Below, piece by piece: positions 53,398-62,128 of a DNA stretch of 64,000 bases. The DNA lies in assembly GCF_018390695.1 (NCBI RefSeq), contig NZ_JAHBGF010000028.1, forward strand, positions 124,001 through 188,000. Direction: 5' to 3'. Numbering within the stretch: position 1 is the stretch's first letter; each line of letters starts with the position of its first letter. The stretch comes from Ancylobacter sonchi. GTDB lineage: Bacteria; Pseudomonadota; Alphaproteobacteria; Rhizobiales; Xanthobacteraceae. Below the pieces are notes generated by a model. It saw only the letters and a list, made by a program, of their open reading frames with translations. It made no database searches and was not told where the DNA came from. The translations under genes were made by a program, and so were the position numbers.

Positions 53398-55019
53398 GAC
53401 CGCGCCACCTGCAGCGGCGCGGCATGGATCGCGCGATCGAGAGCCACGCCGATTTCGTCGAGGCCGAAGGTGCGGACGCGATGGGCGAAGTTCGGATCGG
53501 ACTCCGGAGCGTCGCTGCGTCGGTGAAGGCCACGGCTTTCATTGCGAAACACGGCGCCGGCGAGCGCCCAGCGCGAGGAGGCGAGCAGTGCACCGGCTTC
53601 GCGGGTGCGAATGGCGGCGGCGCCTTCGCCCGCAAGGTAGGCCCGGGCGTCGCGCCAAAGCCCGTCCAGCCGGCTCAGGCTGCATCGTAGCTTCGGGCCG
53701 GTGCGGAAAAAGTTGCGGTCGATGGAAAGCATCTCCTCGCGCACGGCCGCGACGACATCGATACTCGCTTCCGCTTCGGGACGGGCACTGTGAGCGACCA
53801 GCCCGATGCCGCCGAGCCGACGAAGCTTTCCCGCCACGTCTCGCCTCGAACTCAACGCTGTGCGGGCCGCCGCCGCACCCGCCCAGCGGCCGGAGGCGAT
53901 GGCCCAGGACGCGTTGGGACCGCCGCCGCCGGAGACCGCGCCGGCGATATCCTCACGGCTTGCGGCATCGCCGGCGGCGTAGAGGCCGGGAATGCCGGTC
54001 CAGCCGCCCTCGTCGACAAGGCGGATCCCGCCAACGCCGCGCACCGTGCCTTCACCGCGCAACGTGATCTCGAAGCGCTGCGTGAACGGATTGAGGCCGA
54101 TGCGGTCAAACGGCAGGAAACAGTTCGGCTGGCCGCGCCGCAGCCAGTCCTGAATCTCCGGCCCTGCCTTGTCGAGGCTGGCAAAGACGGGGCCGCGCAG
54201 CAGCCCTTTCGCCACCGCGACGTGCCGGTCGCCGGCGCTCATGTCGAGCGGTTCGCCATCGACATCGAAGAAGCTCGCCCAGCGATAGGGAAGGCCCTTG
54301 TTGAGCGAGGTGCCGGCGGGCGCGACGCCATACTGGCCGCAGAATTCCATGCCGGAGAGGCTGGCACCCGCCTCGGCGGCCATGAGATAGCCGTCGCCCG
54401 TCAGACCGGTGGCGCCGAGCATACGTTCGCCGAAGGCGCAGCCCCCGGTCGCCAGCACCACCGCGCCGGCCGTCACCTGCCAGGGACGGTGCTGCTGCCG
54501 ATCCCAACCCGCAGCGCCGACGATGGCGTCATCCGCGCCGAGTAGCTCCAGCGCCGGATGATGGTCCAGCACGGTGACGCCTCGCTTCAGGGCGAGGCGG
54601 CGCATGTGGCGCATGTAGTCGGGGCCGCGCAGATTGGCGATGTAGAGTTCGCCATCGGACTGGCGCGGAAAGGGATAGCCGTCGTTCCCAAGCGTGCGCA
54701 GCGCCTCATGGGCGGTATCGAGCATGCGCAGCATGACATGCGGATCGGCGAGCCCGAACGCGCGGGCGGCGCGCCGCTCCACCTGGGCGGCGCGGGCCTC
54801 GCCCGGTGGCACGCACCACGTGCCGGTGTTCGATGGTGCCGTGGCGCCGCTGGTGCCGAAATAGCCCTTGTCGGCCAATACCACTCGACGGCCATTCTCG
54901 GCCGCCGTCACCGCCGCCCATGCGCCCGCGGGGCCACCACCGAGGACGAGGACATCGGCTTCTAGGTTGAGCGGCGCGGTCCGGTCAGCCGACTTCCGGC
55001 GAAGTGAGGTCTGCGGCAT
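53394..55019 (-). CDS. AprA/SdhA-like flavoprotein, operon 2 (copy D)
   Basis: The 541-residue protein has LVLGGGPAGAWAAVTAAENG, ADKGYFGTSGATAPSNTG, GLYAAGDAASREDI and the ending ESRGLHRRSDAP. Like copies A and C it lacks a covalent-FAD histidine and a signal peptide. It is coupled to its ferredoxin and lies 76 bp after the binding-protein gene. It is most like copy A through the N-terminal half. Confidence 0.85.
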   Translation of the reverse strand: MPQTSLRRKSADRTAPLNLEADVLVLGGGPAGAWAAVTAAENGRRVVLADKGYFGTSGATAPSNTGTWCVPPGEARAAQVERRAARAFGLADPHVMLRMLDTAHEALRTLGNDGYPFPRQSDGELYIANLRGPDYMRHMRRLALKRGVTVLDHHPALELLGADDAIVGAAGWDRQQHRPWQVTAGAVVLATGGCAFGERMLGATGLTGDGYLMAAEAGASLSGMEFCGQYGVAPAGTSLNKGLPYRWASFFDVDGEPLDMSAGDRHVAVAKGLLRGPVFASLDKAGPEIQDWLRRGQPNCFLPFDRIGLNPFTQRFEITLRGEGTVRGVGGIRLVDEGGWTGIPGLYAAGDAASREDIAGAVSGGGGPNASWAIASGRWAGAAAARTALSSRRDVAGKLRRLGGIGLVAHSARPEAEASIDVVAAVREEMLSIDRNFFRTGPKLRCSLSRLDGLWRDARAYLAGEGAAAIRTREAGALLASSRWALAGAVFRNESRGLHRRSDAPESDPNFAHRVRTFGLDEIGVALDRAIHAAPLQVARS

Positions 55020-55095
55020 GTGGCGACTGTTCCAGTAGCGGGGAAGGCGCGTCCGGCCCTTGAGCCGAACGCGCCTTGCTTCTCTGTTTCGGCGA

Positions 55096-56172
55096 TCAGC
55101 TCTGCGGCTCGCCCTTGGCGTTGCGCGCCGTCCAGGCCTTCTCAACGCCGAGTTCCTTGATGGCGGCGTTCAGATAGGTCGGGTCGATCCACTGGTTGAC
55201 GTCGAACGACGTCTTGATGAGCTTGTTCTCCAGGGCGAAGGTCACGCCGTTGGTGATGTTGGTCTTGTAGAAGTCGTCCAGCAGCGGGCTCAGCCGGTCG
55301 GCGAGCTTGTCGCCCGCGAAGTCGTTGGCGAGTGCCTCGCGCGGCACGCCGGTCAGCGCCCAGATGTCGAGCACGGCGTCGCGGTTCTTCTCGTCGGAAG
55401 CGAAGGCGGCGGCTTCGACGAAGGCCTTCACCACTCGCTTGGTGGTTTCGGGATATTTGCTGGCGAAGGCCTCGGTGACGATGAAGGAGCCGAACAGGCT
55501 GCCGGGCGCCGGGCTGCCCTTGGTGGAGTACACGGTCTTCACCGTGCCCTTCTCGACCAGCGGCAGCAGATTGTTGCCGCCGAGCACGGCATCGACGTCG
55601 CCGGTGGTGACTGCGGCGACCTGATCAGCCGACTGCAGGTCGAAGATGGTGACGTCCTTTTCTGTCAGGCCGCCTTGCGCGAGGACGCGATTGAGCGCCA
55701 GCTCGTTGATGGTGCCGCGCGAGACGGCGATCTTCTTACCCTTCAGATCGGCGATCTTCTCGACGCCGCGGTCGGGACGGGCGACGAGATAGGAGGGGTT
55801 GGTGCCGTAGGACGCCAGCACCTTGGTCTTCAGTCCGGCGCCACGGCCGACGATGTTCGGCAGGCCGCCATAATTGGCGAAATCGGCCTGTCCGTTCGCC
55901 AGCGCCTCGTTGATGGCGGGACCGGTGCCGCGCGGAAACTGCCACTCGATCTTCACGCCGTCCTTGGCGAATTCCTTTTCGAGATATTCCTTGGCGCGCA
56001 CCACGCCGATGACCGCCGAGCCATAGGGCTTGCCCGCCGCATTCCCCTGGCCGGCGAGGCGAATGACATCGGGCGGCGTTTCCGCGCGTGCCGGTATGGC
56101 AACGAAGGCGGCGAGCGCAGCGGCGGCGATCAGAAGGCGGCGGCCGAATGTCCGGGAGATGGGGTGCGACAT
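55096..56172 (-). CDS. SsuA-like periplasmic binding protein, first gene of operon 2
   Basis: The 358-residue precursor has a signal peptide (cleavage after IPARA) and the NMT1/SsuA-like fold: LANGQADFANYGGLPNIVGRGAGLKTKVLAS, then GKKIAVSRGTINELALNRVL. It feeds the operon 2 transporter. It is only distantly similar to the operon 1 binding protein, which suggests different ligands. The start at 56172 avoids an in-frame non-signal prefix. Confidence 0.87.
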   Translation of the reverse strand: MSHPISRTFGRRLLIAAAALAAFVAIPARAETPPDVIRLAGQGNAAGKPYGSAVIGVVRAKEYLEKEFAKDGVKIEWQFPRGTGPAINEALANGQADFANYGGLPNIVGRGAGLKTKVLASYGTNPSYLVARPDRGVEKIADLKGKKIAVSRGTINELALNRVLAQGGLTEKDVTIFDLQSADQVAAVTTGDVDAVLGGNNLLPLVEKGTVKTVYSTKGSPAPGSLFGSFIVTEAFASKYPETTKRVVKAFVEAAAFASDEKNRDAVLDIWALTGVPREALANDFAGDKLADRLSPLLDDFYKTNITNGVTFALENKLIKTSFDVNQWIDPTYLNAAIKELGVEKAWTARNAKGEPQS

Positions 56173-56382
56173 GGCAAGATTCCGATGAGATGGAAGCCCG
56201 GCGCGTAGCGGCACGAACGCGTCTACGGACCAGATGGGCATCCCATCGTGCCGCGAAATCGATGAATGTCAATAAATTCTATAAATTAAATATACCATAG
56301 GACCGAGCGTGACTCCCGAGCGTGTCGCCGGCGGCATTCGCCCGCTGTCTCTCTGGTCGGGGCCAAGCGCCACGATGGCGAG
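56173..56382 (-). promoter_or_regulatory. Operon 2 upstream region sharing a motif with operon 1
   Basis: An AT-rich block at about 56262-56300 contains, on the minus strand, TAGAATTTATTGAC (56281-56268), matching TATAATTTATTGGC upstream of operon 1 at 12 of 14 places. A perfect -35-like TTGACA overlaps its end; the -10 is unclear. The orientation relative to the operon is opposite in the two cases. Confidence 0.5.
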
Positions 56383-57390
56383 CTACCGGTGTCGTGCGGC
56401 CGTTCGGCCCCGAGCTGGCGATGTGTCGTGCATCCGCTTCCACACGCGGCGAAATTGGCGGCTGGAGGCGAACCCCGCCCTTTCGGCGATGCTTTCCATG
56501 TCGAGCCGCGAGCCGATGATCAATTCGCGGGCCAGGGCGATTCTCACGCGATTCACGTAATCGGTGACGCTCATACCCGCATGTTCGTTGAACAGTCGCG
56601 ACAGGTTGCGGGGGCTCGCTCCGGCGCTTCGTGCGATCTCCTCCACCGACCAGTTTCGAGTGGGATCGGAGGTGATGCCGTCTTGCGCGCGATGAATGGC
56701 CGGATGGATGTGGTTGCGACCTTCGAGCCACGGCGACAGTTGCGGATCGGCGCCGCCGCGCCGGAGATAGACGACGAGGTAGCGGGCGACGGCAAGAGCC
56801 GTCGCGGGTCCAGCTTCCTGTGCGATGACATGCAGCATGAGGTCGATGCCGGCGGTGATCCCGGCGCTGGTCAGCCGGTTACCATCCTCGACGAAGAGAC
56901 GATTCTCGCATATGCGGGCTAACGGCGCGAGGCGCCTGAGCTCGGGTAGCGCGCCGTGATGGGTGGTGCAGTCATGGCCGTCGAGCAGACCGGCGCGTGC
57001 GGCCAGCAAGGCGCCGGAACAGATGGTGATGAGCCGGACGGATTTGCCGACGGAGCGCGCCAGCCACGTCGTGATCGCCTCCTCCAACTCACGGTCTTCC
57101 AACCGAGGCGGGTGGCTTTCGCCAAGCGGCAGGTCGACGGCTCCGGCGACAATGACCAGCGCATCGTCCGGAAGGCCGTCGGGCAGGGGAACGATGCCCG
57201 ACAGGCCAAGCCCTATGGAGCTGCCGATAGCGGCCGCTGGTCCGATATAGGTGACGTCGAAGCGCACATCCGCCTGTTGCAGATTGGCCTTGCGGAGCGC
57301 TTCCATCGGACCGGCAATGTCTAGGAGCAGCGCGCGCGGAGGCACGACCACGAAAACCGGGATCGCTCTCGACGCCGGCTCGCTGGTCAT
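56383..57390 (-). CDS. GlxA-type transcriptional regulator (DJ-1/PfpI domain plus AraC helix-turn-helix)
   Basis: The 335-residue protein has an N-terminal class I glutamine-amidotransferase-like domain with the nucleophile-elbow region ITICSGALLAARAGLL and a C-terminal AraC domain with two helix-turn-helices (SVEEIARSAGASPRNLSRLF and SIAERAGFASSRQFRRVW). Such proteins regulate amine, amide or acid catabolism genes. The start overlaps the stop of the cysteine hydrolase gene (ATGA). It lies directly upstream of operon 2 and is a candidate regulator of it. Confidence 0.88.
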   Translation of the reverse strand: MTSEPASRAIPVFVVVPPRALLLDIAGPMEALRKANLQQADVRFDVTYIGPAAAIGSSIGLGLSGIVPLPDGLPDDALVIVAGAVDLPLGESHPPRLEDRELEEAITTWLARSVGKSVRLITICSGALLAARAGLLDGHDCTTHHGALPELRRLAPLARICENRLFVEDGNRLTSAGITAGIDLMLHVIAQEAGPATALAVARYLVVYLRRGGADPQLSPWLEGRNHIHPAIHRAQDGITSDPTRNWSVEEIARSAGASPRNLSRLFNEHAGMSVTDYVNRVRIALARELIIGSRLDMESIAERAGFASSRQFRRVWKRMHDTSPARGRTAARHR

Positions 57391-57950
57391 GCCGCGTTTC
57401 GCTCGGCCGTGGAGGCGAGGGCTTCCTCCACCGTGGCAATGCGGGCAAAGCGCCCGGCCAGGACCAGTTCGGTTCGCGCGCGAATCTCGGCGGCGCTCCA
57501 TTCGCGCCCCGTGGTATCGGTCATCGGGAAGGTCAGTGTGGCCTCGCCCACATAGTCGACGCCGTAGCCGAGATCAGAAGCGTGACGGGTCGTGGTCTCG
57601 CAGCATTGTTCGGTACGGATGCCGGAGACGATGATCCGGCGAATGCCGTTCCTGGTCAGCCACACGTCGAGACCGGAGCCGATCAGCGCGCTGTGGCGCC
57701 GCTTCCGGAAGATGGCGTCGGCGTCGAGGCGCAGCGGTGCGAGGGCGGTCAGTAAACCAGATGCCTCGGAAAATGGGCCGGTTTCTTCGACATGGAAGAT
57801 CTGCACCACCGGGATCCCCACGGCTGTCGCGCCATCGATGAGCGTCTGCTGGCGTTCGATGTAGGTCGGCAGGCCATCCTCGCGGAAATAGGGGCGGTGG
57901 CGAAACGATTCCTGCGCGTCGATCACGAGCAAAGCGGTCTGATCGGACAT
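57387..57950 (-). CDS. Isochorismatase-family cysteine hydrolase
   Basis: The 187-residue protein has the catalytic Asp in LLVIDAQESF, the Lys in FRKRRHSAL and the nucleophilic Cys in GIRTEQCCETTTRHASDLGY. Members hydrolyse amides such as nicotinamide or N-carbamoyl compounds. I prefer ATG 57950, with GGAG nine bases upstream, over 57968. It is in an operon with the GlxA-type regulator. The paired cysteines at the active site are unusual. Confidence 0.85.
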   Translation of the reverse strand: MSDQTALLVIDAQESFRHRPYFREDGLPTYIERQQTLIDGATAVGIPVVQIFHVEETGPFSEASGLLTALAPLRLDADAIFRKRRHSALIGSGLDVWLTRNGIRRIIVSGIRTEQCCETTTRHASDLGYGVDYVGEATLTFPMTDTTGREWSAAEIRARTELVLAGRFARIATVEEALASTAERNAA

Positions 57951-58206
57951 TCCTGTTGTCTCCATCATCGATCACATGGAGGCATAATGGCTTGGTTTTC
58001 ATTATTGAAAACGGCGCTTTCGGACAATCGCCGGACAGTTCGCGCCATACCGATACTGCACCCGGGCAGGGGTTGGAGTAGCCGCGCCATCGGTGGGCTG
58101 CTGCCGGGCCGGGAGCATCGTTTCCGCTGCGGAGTTCGCGTCGAAGGAGTTGTGGTCCAGGGCAATGAAGATGATACCCAATATCCGCCGAGGGAGGCGG
58201 GCCGCC
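57951..58206. other. Intergenic, no gene seen
   Basis: About 256 bp between the cysteine hydrolase and the truncated Rrf2 gene. No promoter, repeat or convincing coding segment was recognised. Confidence 0.35.
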
Positions 58207-58591
58207 TCAGATATTGTACATCAGATCGGGGTGCCGGATCTGGCCATACGACACCATTTCTTCCAGGGTCATCGCGTCGAGGACATCGGACATCGCGTCA
58301 CGAACTTTCGACATGACGAGACGAACCTCGCAGCGTTCGAGATTCTGACAGTCCTGGTAGGCTTCATAGGAGCTTTTGCTTGCGCAATTCAATGGCGCGA
58401 GCGGGCCGGCGAGCGTGCCTATGATGAAGCCGACACGGATCTGCTGGGGTGTCTGAGCGAGTGAATAGCCACTGCCCGGCCCCTTCTTGGCGCGCAGCAA
58501 CCCGGCGTTGCGAAGCTCGAGAAGAATGGTGTCGAGAAACTTCTTCGGAATGTTCTCGGCCGTCGCGATTTCATTGCCCAGTGCCGTCTTG
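58207..58591 (-). pseudogene. Rrf2-family regulator lacking its N-terminus
   Basis: Reading leftward the frame carries the second half of the Rrf2 winged helix (ALGNEIATAENIPKKFLDTI, then GLLRAKKGPGSGYSLAQ) and the sensor part with three cysteines (NCASK, then CQNLERC), a pattern used for Fe-S binding. The first 30 or so residues, including the start of the helix-turn-helix, are missing: upstream of about 58590 the DNA instead encodes, on the other strand, an ABC ATPase. The frame continues to 58812 without homology. It is therefore a truncated gene at a rearrangement junction. Confidence 0.75.
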
Positions 58592-59242
58592 CCGGGCTCC
58601 GAGGTCTCCGGCCTCAGCCTGTCGCGTGGCATCGTGTTCCAGCAATATGCCTTGCTGCCTTGGCGCACCGCGCTGGCCAATATCGAGTTTTCGCTGGAAG
58701 CGGCCGGAGGGCTGTCCCGCCGCGAGCGGCGCGGCAAGGCGCAGGCGGCGCTGGAACTGGTCGGCCTCAAGGGGTTCGAGGACCGGTTCCCGCACGAATT
58801 GTCGGGCGGCATGAAGCAGCGCGTGGCGATCGCCCGCAGCCTCGTCTACGAGCCGGACATCCTCCTGATGGACGAGCCCTTCGGCGCGCTCGACGCCCAG
58901 ACGCGCGAACTGCTGCAGCAGGAACTGCTGTCGCTCTGGCAGCGCACCCGGACCACCGTCGTCTTCATCACCCATTCCATCGATGAGGCGGTCTATCTCG
59001 GCCAGCGGGTGGCGGTGATGACCTCGCGGCCGGGGCGCATCAAGGCGATGGTCGATGTCGACCTGCCGCGCGCCGATCTCGACGCCGACATCCGCTCGCA
59101 TCCCGACTTCGCCCGCTACCGGCACGAGATCTGGGATCTCATGCGCAGCGAGATCGCCCGCGCCCGCGCGCCCGTGGCCCCGACATTCTGGTCCGACCCG
59201 ACGCCTCCGCGCGAGCGTCCGCAGACCGCCTCCTCCAACTGA
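58592..59242 (+). pseudogene. SsuB/TauB-type ABC ATPase lacking its N-terminus and Walker A
   Basis: Homology begins at about EVSGLSLSRGIVFQQYALLPW (Q-loop) and continues with LSGGMKQRVAIARSL, ILLMDEPFGALDAQ and THSIDEAVYL to a normal C-terminus. The Walker A motif and everything before it are absent; the frame's upstream ATG (58487) lies in sequence antisense to the Rrf2 gene. It cannot bind ATP normally. It is the remains of another sulfonate-type transporter like those of operons 1 and 2, followed 11 bp later by its binding-protein gene. Confidence 0.8.
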
Positions 59243-59253
59243 AAGCACCAACG

Positions 59254-59770
59254 ATGCGCTTCACCCAAAGCCGCCGCCTCTTCCTCGCGGCGAGCGCCAC
59301 GGCACTGCTCACGGCGTCGGCCGCCCTCTCCATCGCGCCGGCCAGAGCGGCGGACGGGCTCGAAACCAAGGTGATCCGCTATCAGTCGTCGACGGGCGCG
59401 GACATCAGCCCGCTGGAGCTCGCCGATGCGCTCGGCTATCTCGCGCCGATCACGCTGGAGCGGGTCGGCGACGTGCAGGGCGGGCCGGCCAATCTGCAGG
59501 CAGCGGCCACCGGCCAGGTCGACATCGCCTCGGCGTTCAACGGCGCGGTGCTCAACATCGTCGCCGCCGGCGCGCCGCTGACCTCGGTGGTGAGCTGGCG
59601 CGGCACCAACGAGCTGACCTCGCCCGGCCTCTACGCGCTCGACGACGGCAAGATCAACAATGCCCGCGACCTGATCGGCAAGAAGATCGGCGTGAACACG
59701 CTCGGCGCCAACCAGGAGGCGGTGAGCAGCATCTATCTCGCCAAGGGCGGCCTCTCCCCGGAGGAAGCCA
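59254..59770 (+). pseudogene. SsuA/TauA-type binding protein, truncated at its C-terminus
   Basis: The frame starts with a good signal peptide (ending APARA) and the family fold up to GVNTLGANQEAVSSIYLAKGGLSPEEA. After about residue 172 the homology ends and the frame runs through unrelated DNA to 60186. The normal length is about 320 residues, so nearly half is lost. The break coincides with the start of an antisense dipeptide-transporter ATPase scrap. Confidence 0.8.
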
Positions 59771-59925
59771 AGGAGCGCCAGCACGGAGGCCTGCATGGAG
59801 ACGTCGAGGGCGGACATGATCTCATCGCACAGAAGGAGCCGTGGCCGGGCGGCGAGGGCGCAGGCGAGCGCAACCCTCTGGCGCTCGCCGCCGCTGATCT
59901 GTGCCGGATAGCGCCACGCCGGGGC
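59768..59925 (-). pseudogene. Fragment of a dipeptide/oligopeptide ABC ATPase (DppD/F type)
   Basis: On the minus strand the fragment encodes YPAQISGGERQRVALACALA, then RPRLLLCDEIMSALDVSMQASVLALL: signature motif, Walker B and D-loop of the peptide-transport ATPase family. Both ends are missing. It abuts the truncated binding-protein gene, with a few bases (GCCAAGGAGCGCCAGCACGG region, 59767-59786) fitting either gene. 59926-60054 contains nothing recognisable. Confidence 0.75.
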
Positions 59926-60054
59926 CGTAGTGGTGAGTACGCCGGCTCCCGTGTGGCGCCCTGCGACCGCGTCCATGACAAGTCGAGCCCCAACATGCCG
60001 CGGGATGCCCATAGACCAAGACGGTATGTTGCCCCACGCTATCCCCGAGATCAG

Positions 60055-60945
60055 CTATCCCCTCGAAAAGCCGCTCTGAAACCAGCTACGGAGTGCCGCA
60101 ATGTCAGGGCGCTGCTCCAGTCCTGTGGCGCATGCGAAATGATAGGCATCGCCGGCAAGCGTCTGCGAGAACGGCGCTTCCAGTAGCCTCGCGCCGAGAG
60201 CATCGGCGACCAGGACCCGACTGACGAGGACAACGCCGTGGCCGGCAATGGCTGCCTGCACCGCCAGCATGCTATCGGGAAACCGGGGCCCAGCAGCTGT
60301 ATCTATTCCTGTTAGCCCGGCTTTGGCGCACCAGCGTGACCAATCCGGTTTCGGTTTCGGGCGGCTTCGTCCATCGATGTGGATCAACGTGGCATCCAGC
60401 AGATCATCCGGAGACGATAGGCCGAGACCGGGGCGGCAGACGGGTATCAGTTCATCGACGCAAAGTTGCACGCTGACGACGCCGGGGAATGGACCGCGTC
60501 CATAACGTATGGCGGTTTCGATGCCGCCGGGCACAAGTTGCTCCACGGCATTCGATGTATGAAGCCGGATATCGACAGCCGGCAGCGCCTGACGAAGCAT
60601 TCCCATCCGCGGCACCAGCCAGTGGCTCAGGAATGCGACCGTGGAGGTCAAGGTGACAGTGGACGGCGCCGTGTCCGCTCGCAATGTGGTGACGGCCTTC
60701 TGGATTTCCCCGAACCCCGCGGCTGTCGCCTCGTACAGGATTTTGCCGGAAGGGGTCAGCGTCACCGCTCTGGGCGTCCGGTCCAGGACTCGAAAACCCA
60801 AATGGTCCTCAAGTTGTCTGATCTGATGACTGATGGCCGTCGGCGTGACCAGAAGCTCTTCGGCCGCAGCCTTGAAACTCGCCCGGCGGGCGACAGCCTC
60901 GAATGCGCGCAGCGAAGATAGCGGCGGCAGGTGCGAGAGGGCCAT
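60055..60945 (-). CDS. LysR-family regulator (GcvA-like), divergent from the PhzF-family gene
   Basis: The 296-residue protein has an N-terminal winged helix (LRAFEAVARRASFKAAAEEL, then TAISHQIRQLEDHLGFRVLDR) and a LysR substrate domain. It is divergent from the PhzF-family gene with 120 bp between them that contain two palindromes, so it probably controls that gene and itself. Confidence 0.9.
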   Translation of the reverse strand: MALSHLPPLSSLRAFEAVARRASFKAAAEELLVTPTAISHQIRQLEDHLGFRVLDRTPRAVTLTPSGKILYEATAAGFGEIQKAVTTLRADTAPSTVTLTSTVAFLSHWLVPRMGMLRQALPAVDIRLHTSNAVEQLVPGGIETAIRYGRGPFPGVVSVQLCVDELIPVCRPGLGLSSPDDLLDATLIHIDGRSRPKPKPDWSRWCAKAGLTGIDTAAGPRFPDSMLAVQAAIAGHGVVLVSRVLVADALGARLLEAPFSQTLAGDAYHFACATGLEQRPDIAALRSWFQSGFSRG

Positions 60946-60957
60946 GATGAACTCAAT

Positions 60958-61046
60958 TCACCTTCAAGGTGAGATGTTTGATTTTTTCTCCGAGACATGA
61001 AGCGATTATGGTGTCCGGACGTCAAGACATCATGAGATTTTCTCAT
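60958..61046. promoter_or_regulatory. Two palindromes in the LysR/PhzF divergent promoter
   Basis: TCACCTTCAAGGTGA at 60958-60972 is a perfect dyad 12 bp from the LysR start, suited to autoregulation. ATGAGATTTTCTCAT at 61032-61046 is a second dyad 20 bp before the PhzF start. The two differ in sequence, so they may bind different proteins or the second may be a hairpin. Confidence 0.6.
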
Positions 61047-61065
61047 TTTAGGAAGTCAGGCAACA

Positions 61066-61938
61066 ATGGTTGAGCTGGTCGCCGGCATCATCGACGTCTT
61101 TGCGGAATCGCCATTGACGGGCAACTCGCTTGCCGTGGTGCAAGGCGCCGATGTTCTGACTGACAAGCAGATGCAGCAGATCGCCGGTGAGTTCAATCAG
61201 GCCGAGACGACGTTCATCCTTTCCAGCACCCTCGCAGACCGGAAATTGCGTTCGTTCACGGCAAGCGGAGCGGAAGTCTTCGGTGCCGGTCACAATGCGC
61301 TTGGGGCGTGGCTCTGGCTCGGTGAACGTGGCGATCTCGGTCCGCTCGCGAACGCTCAGACATTTTCCCAGGAGATCGGCTCGGATGTCCTTCCCATCGA
61401 GCTCGTGTCGATCAATGGCCGCGTCCATGGTCGGATGCGCCAGGGACCATTGCGATTGTTGGAGCCGTTAGAAAATTTGGGGCCGTTGGCGACTGCACTT
61501 GGCCTCGATGACGGCGATATACTGCTTGGGCCGAAACCGCGTCCTGCGGACACGGGCGCCGCACATCTTTTGGTGCGAGTTCGTGATGCCGGGACGGTCG
61601 ACAAGGCAACTCCCGACGCAGCGAAGTTGCTCGCAGTTCTGAGCCAAACGCCCGCGGAAGGTTGTTATATCTACGCTTTCGACCCCGATGCGCCCGAGAC
61701 CGCTTACGCCCGTTTCTTCAATCCAACGGTGGGCCTTTGGGAGGACGCGGCGACCGGGACAGCAGCCGGTCCGCTTGCAGGCTATCTCGGAGCAGTCGGA
61801 CTTCTGAGCGATGACCGTATCGAGATTGAGCAAGGCACAAAATTGGGACGCCGCAGTATTCTCCGAGTCCGCCTCACGCCCGAACCGGAAATCTTCGGAG
61901 CGGGTGTCGTTGTCTTGAACGGAATTATTCGACTTTAG
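61066..61938 (+). CDS. PhzF-family isomerase
   Basis: The 290-residue protein has the PhzF double hot-dog-like fold with the catalytic Glu in FNQAETTFIL (about residue 47), FTASGAEVFGAGHNALGA and the C-terminal WEDAATGTAAGPLAGYL. PhzF enzymes act on phenazine precursors, but most relatives in genomes without phenazine genes are of unknown role. No phenazine gene is nearby. The codon use appears less GC-biased than that of its neighbours, hinting at acquisition. Confidence 0.87.
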   Translation: MVELVAGIIDVFAESPLTGNSLAVVQGADVLTDKQMQQIAGEFNQAETTFILSSTLADRKLRSFTASGAEVFGAGHNALGAWLWLGERGDLGPLANAQTFSQEIGSDVLPIELVSINGRVHGRMRQGPLRLLEPLENLGPLATALGLDDGDILLGPKPRPADTGAAHLLVRVRDAGTVDKATPDAAKLLAVLSQTPAEGCYIYAFDPDAPETAYARFFNPTVGLWEDAATGTAAGPLAGYLGAVGLLSDDRIEIEQGTKLGRRSILRVRLTPEPEIFGAGVVVLNGIIRL

Positions 61939-61949
61939 TTTTAGATGCA

Positions 61950-62128
61950 GAGTGGAAGTCTTCATAAGGCACATTTGTGAAAGCAGGCCGACCACGAGCA
62001 GCAGGGCGAACATCTGCCGGATGCGTGCAACGTGCCTCTGGAAGAAGCCAAGCCGCCGCACCGGCCCGCCCGCCGAAGATCATGCCTGCCATGGACAGGA
62101 CCGTGCCGAGCGCGAATGCACCAACCAT
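61950..62128 (-). pseudogene. Remnant of a small membrane protein, frameshifted
   Basis: From ATG 62128 leftward the frame reads as membrane protein (MVGAFALGTVLSMAGMIFGG), then loses sense; in the next frame it resumes as RLGFFQRHVARIRQMFALLL and VVGLLSQM. A one-base shift near 62055 links the two. I do not recognise the family. The remainder of the 370-bp gap to the next gene shows nothing. Confidence 0.4.

Noticed and set aside
61066-61938. Phenazine biosynthesis locus
   Set aside because: Only a PhzF-family gene is present; no other phz gene is nearby and most PhzF relatives have other roles.
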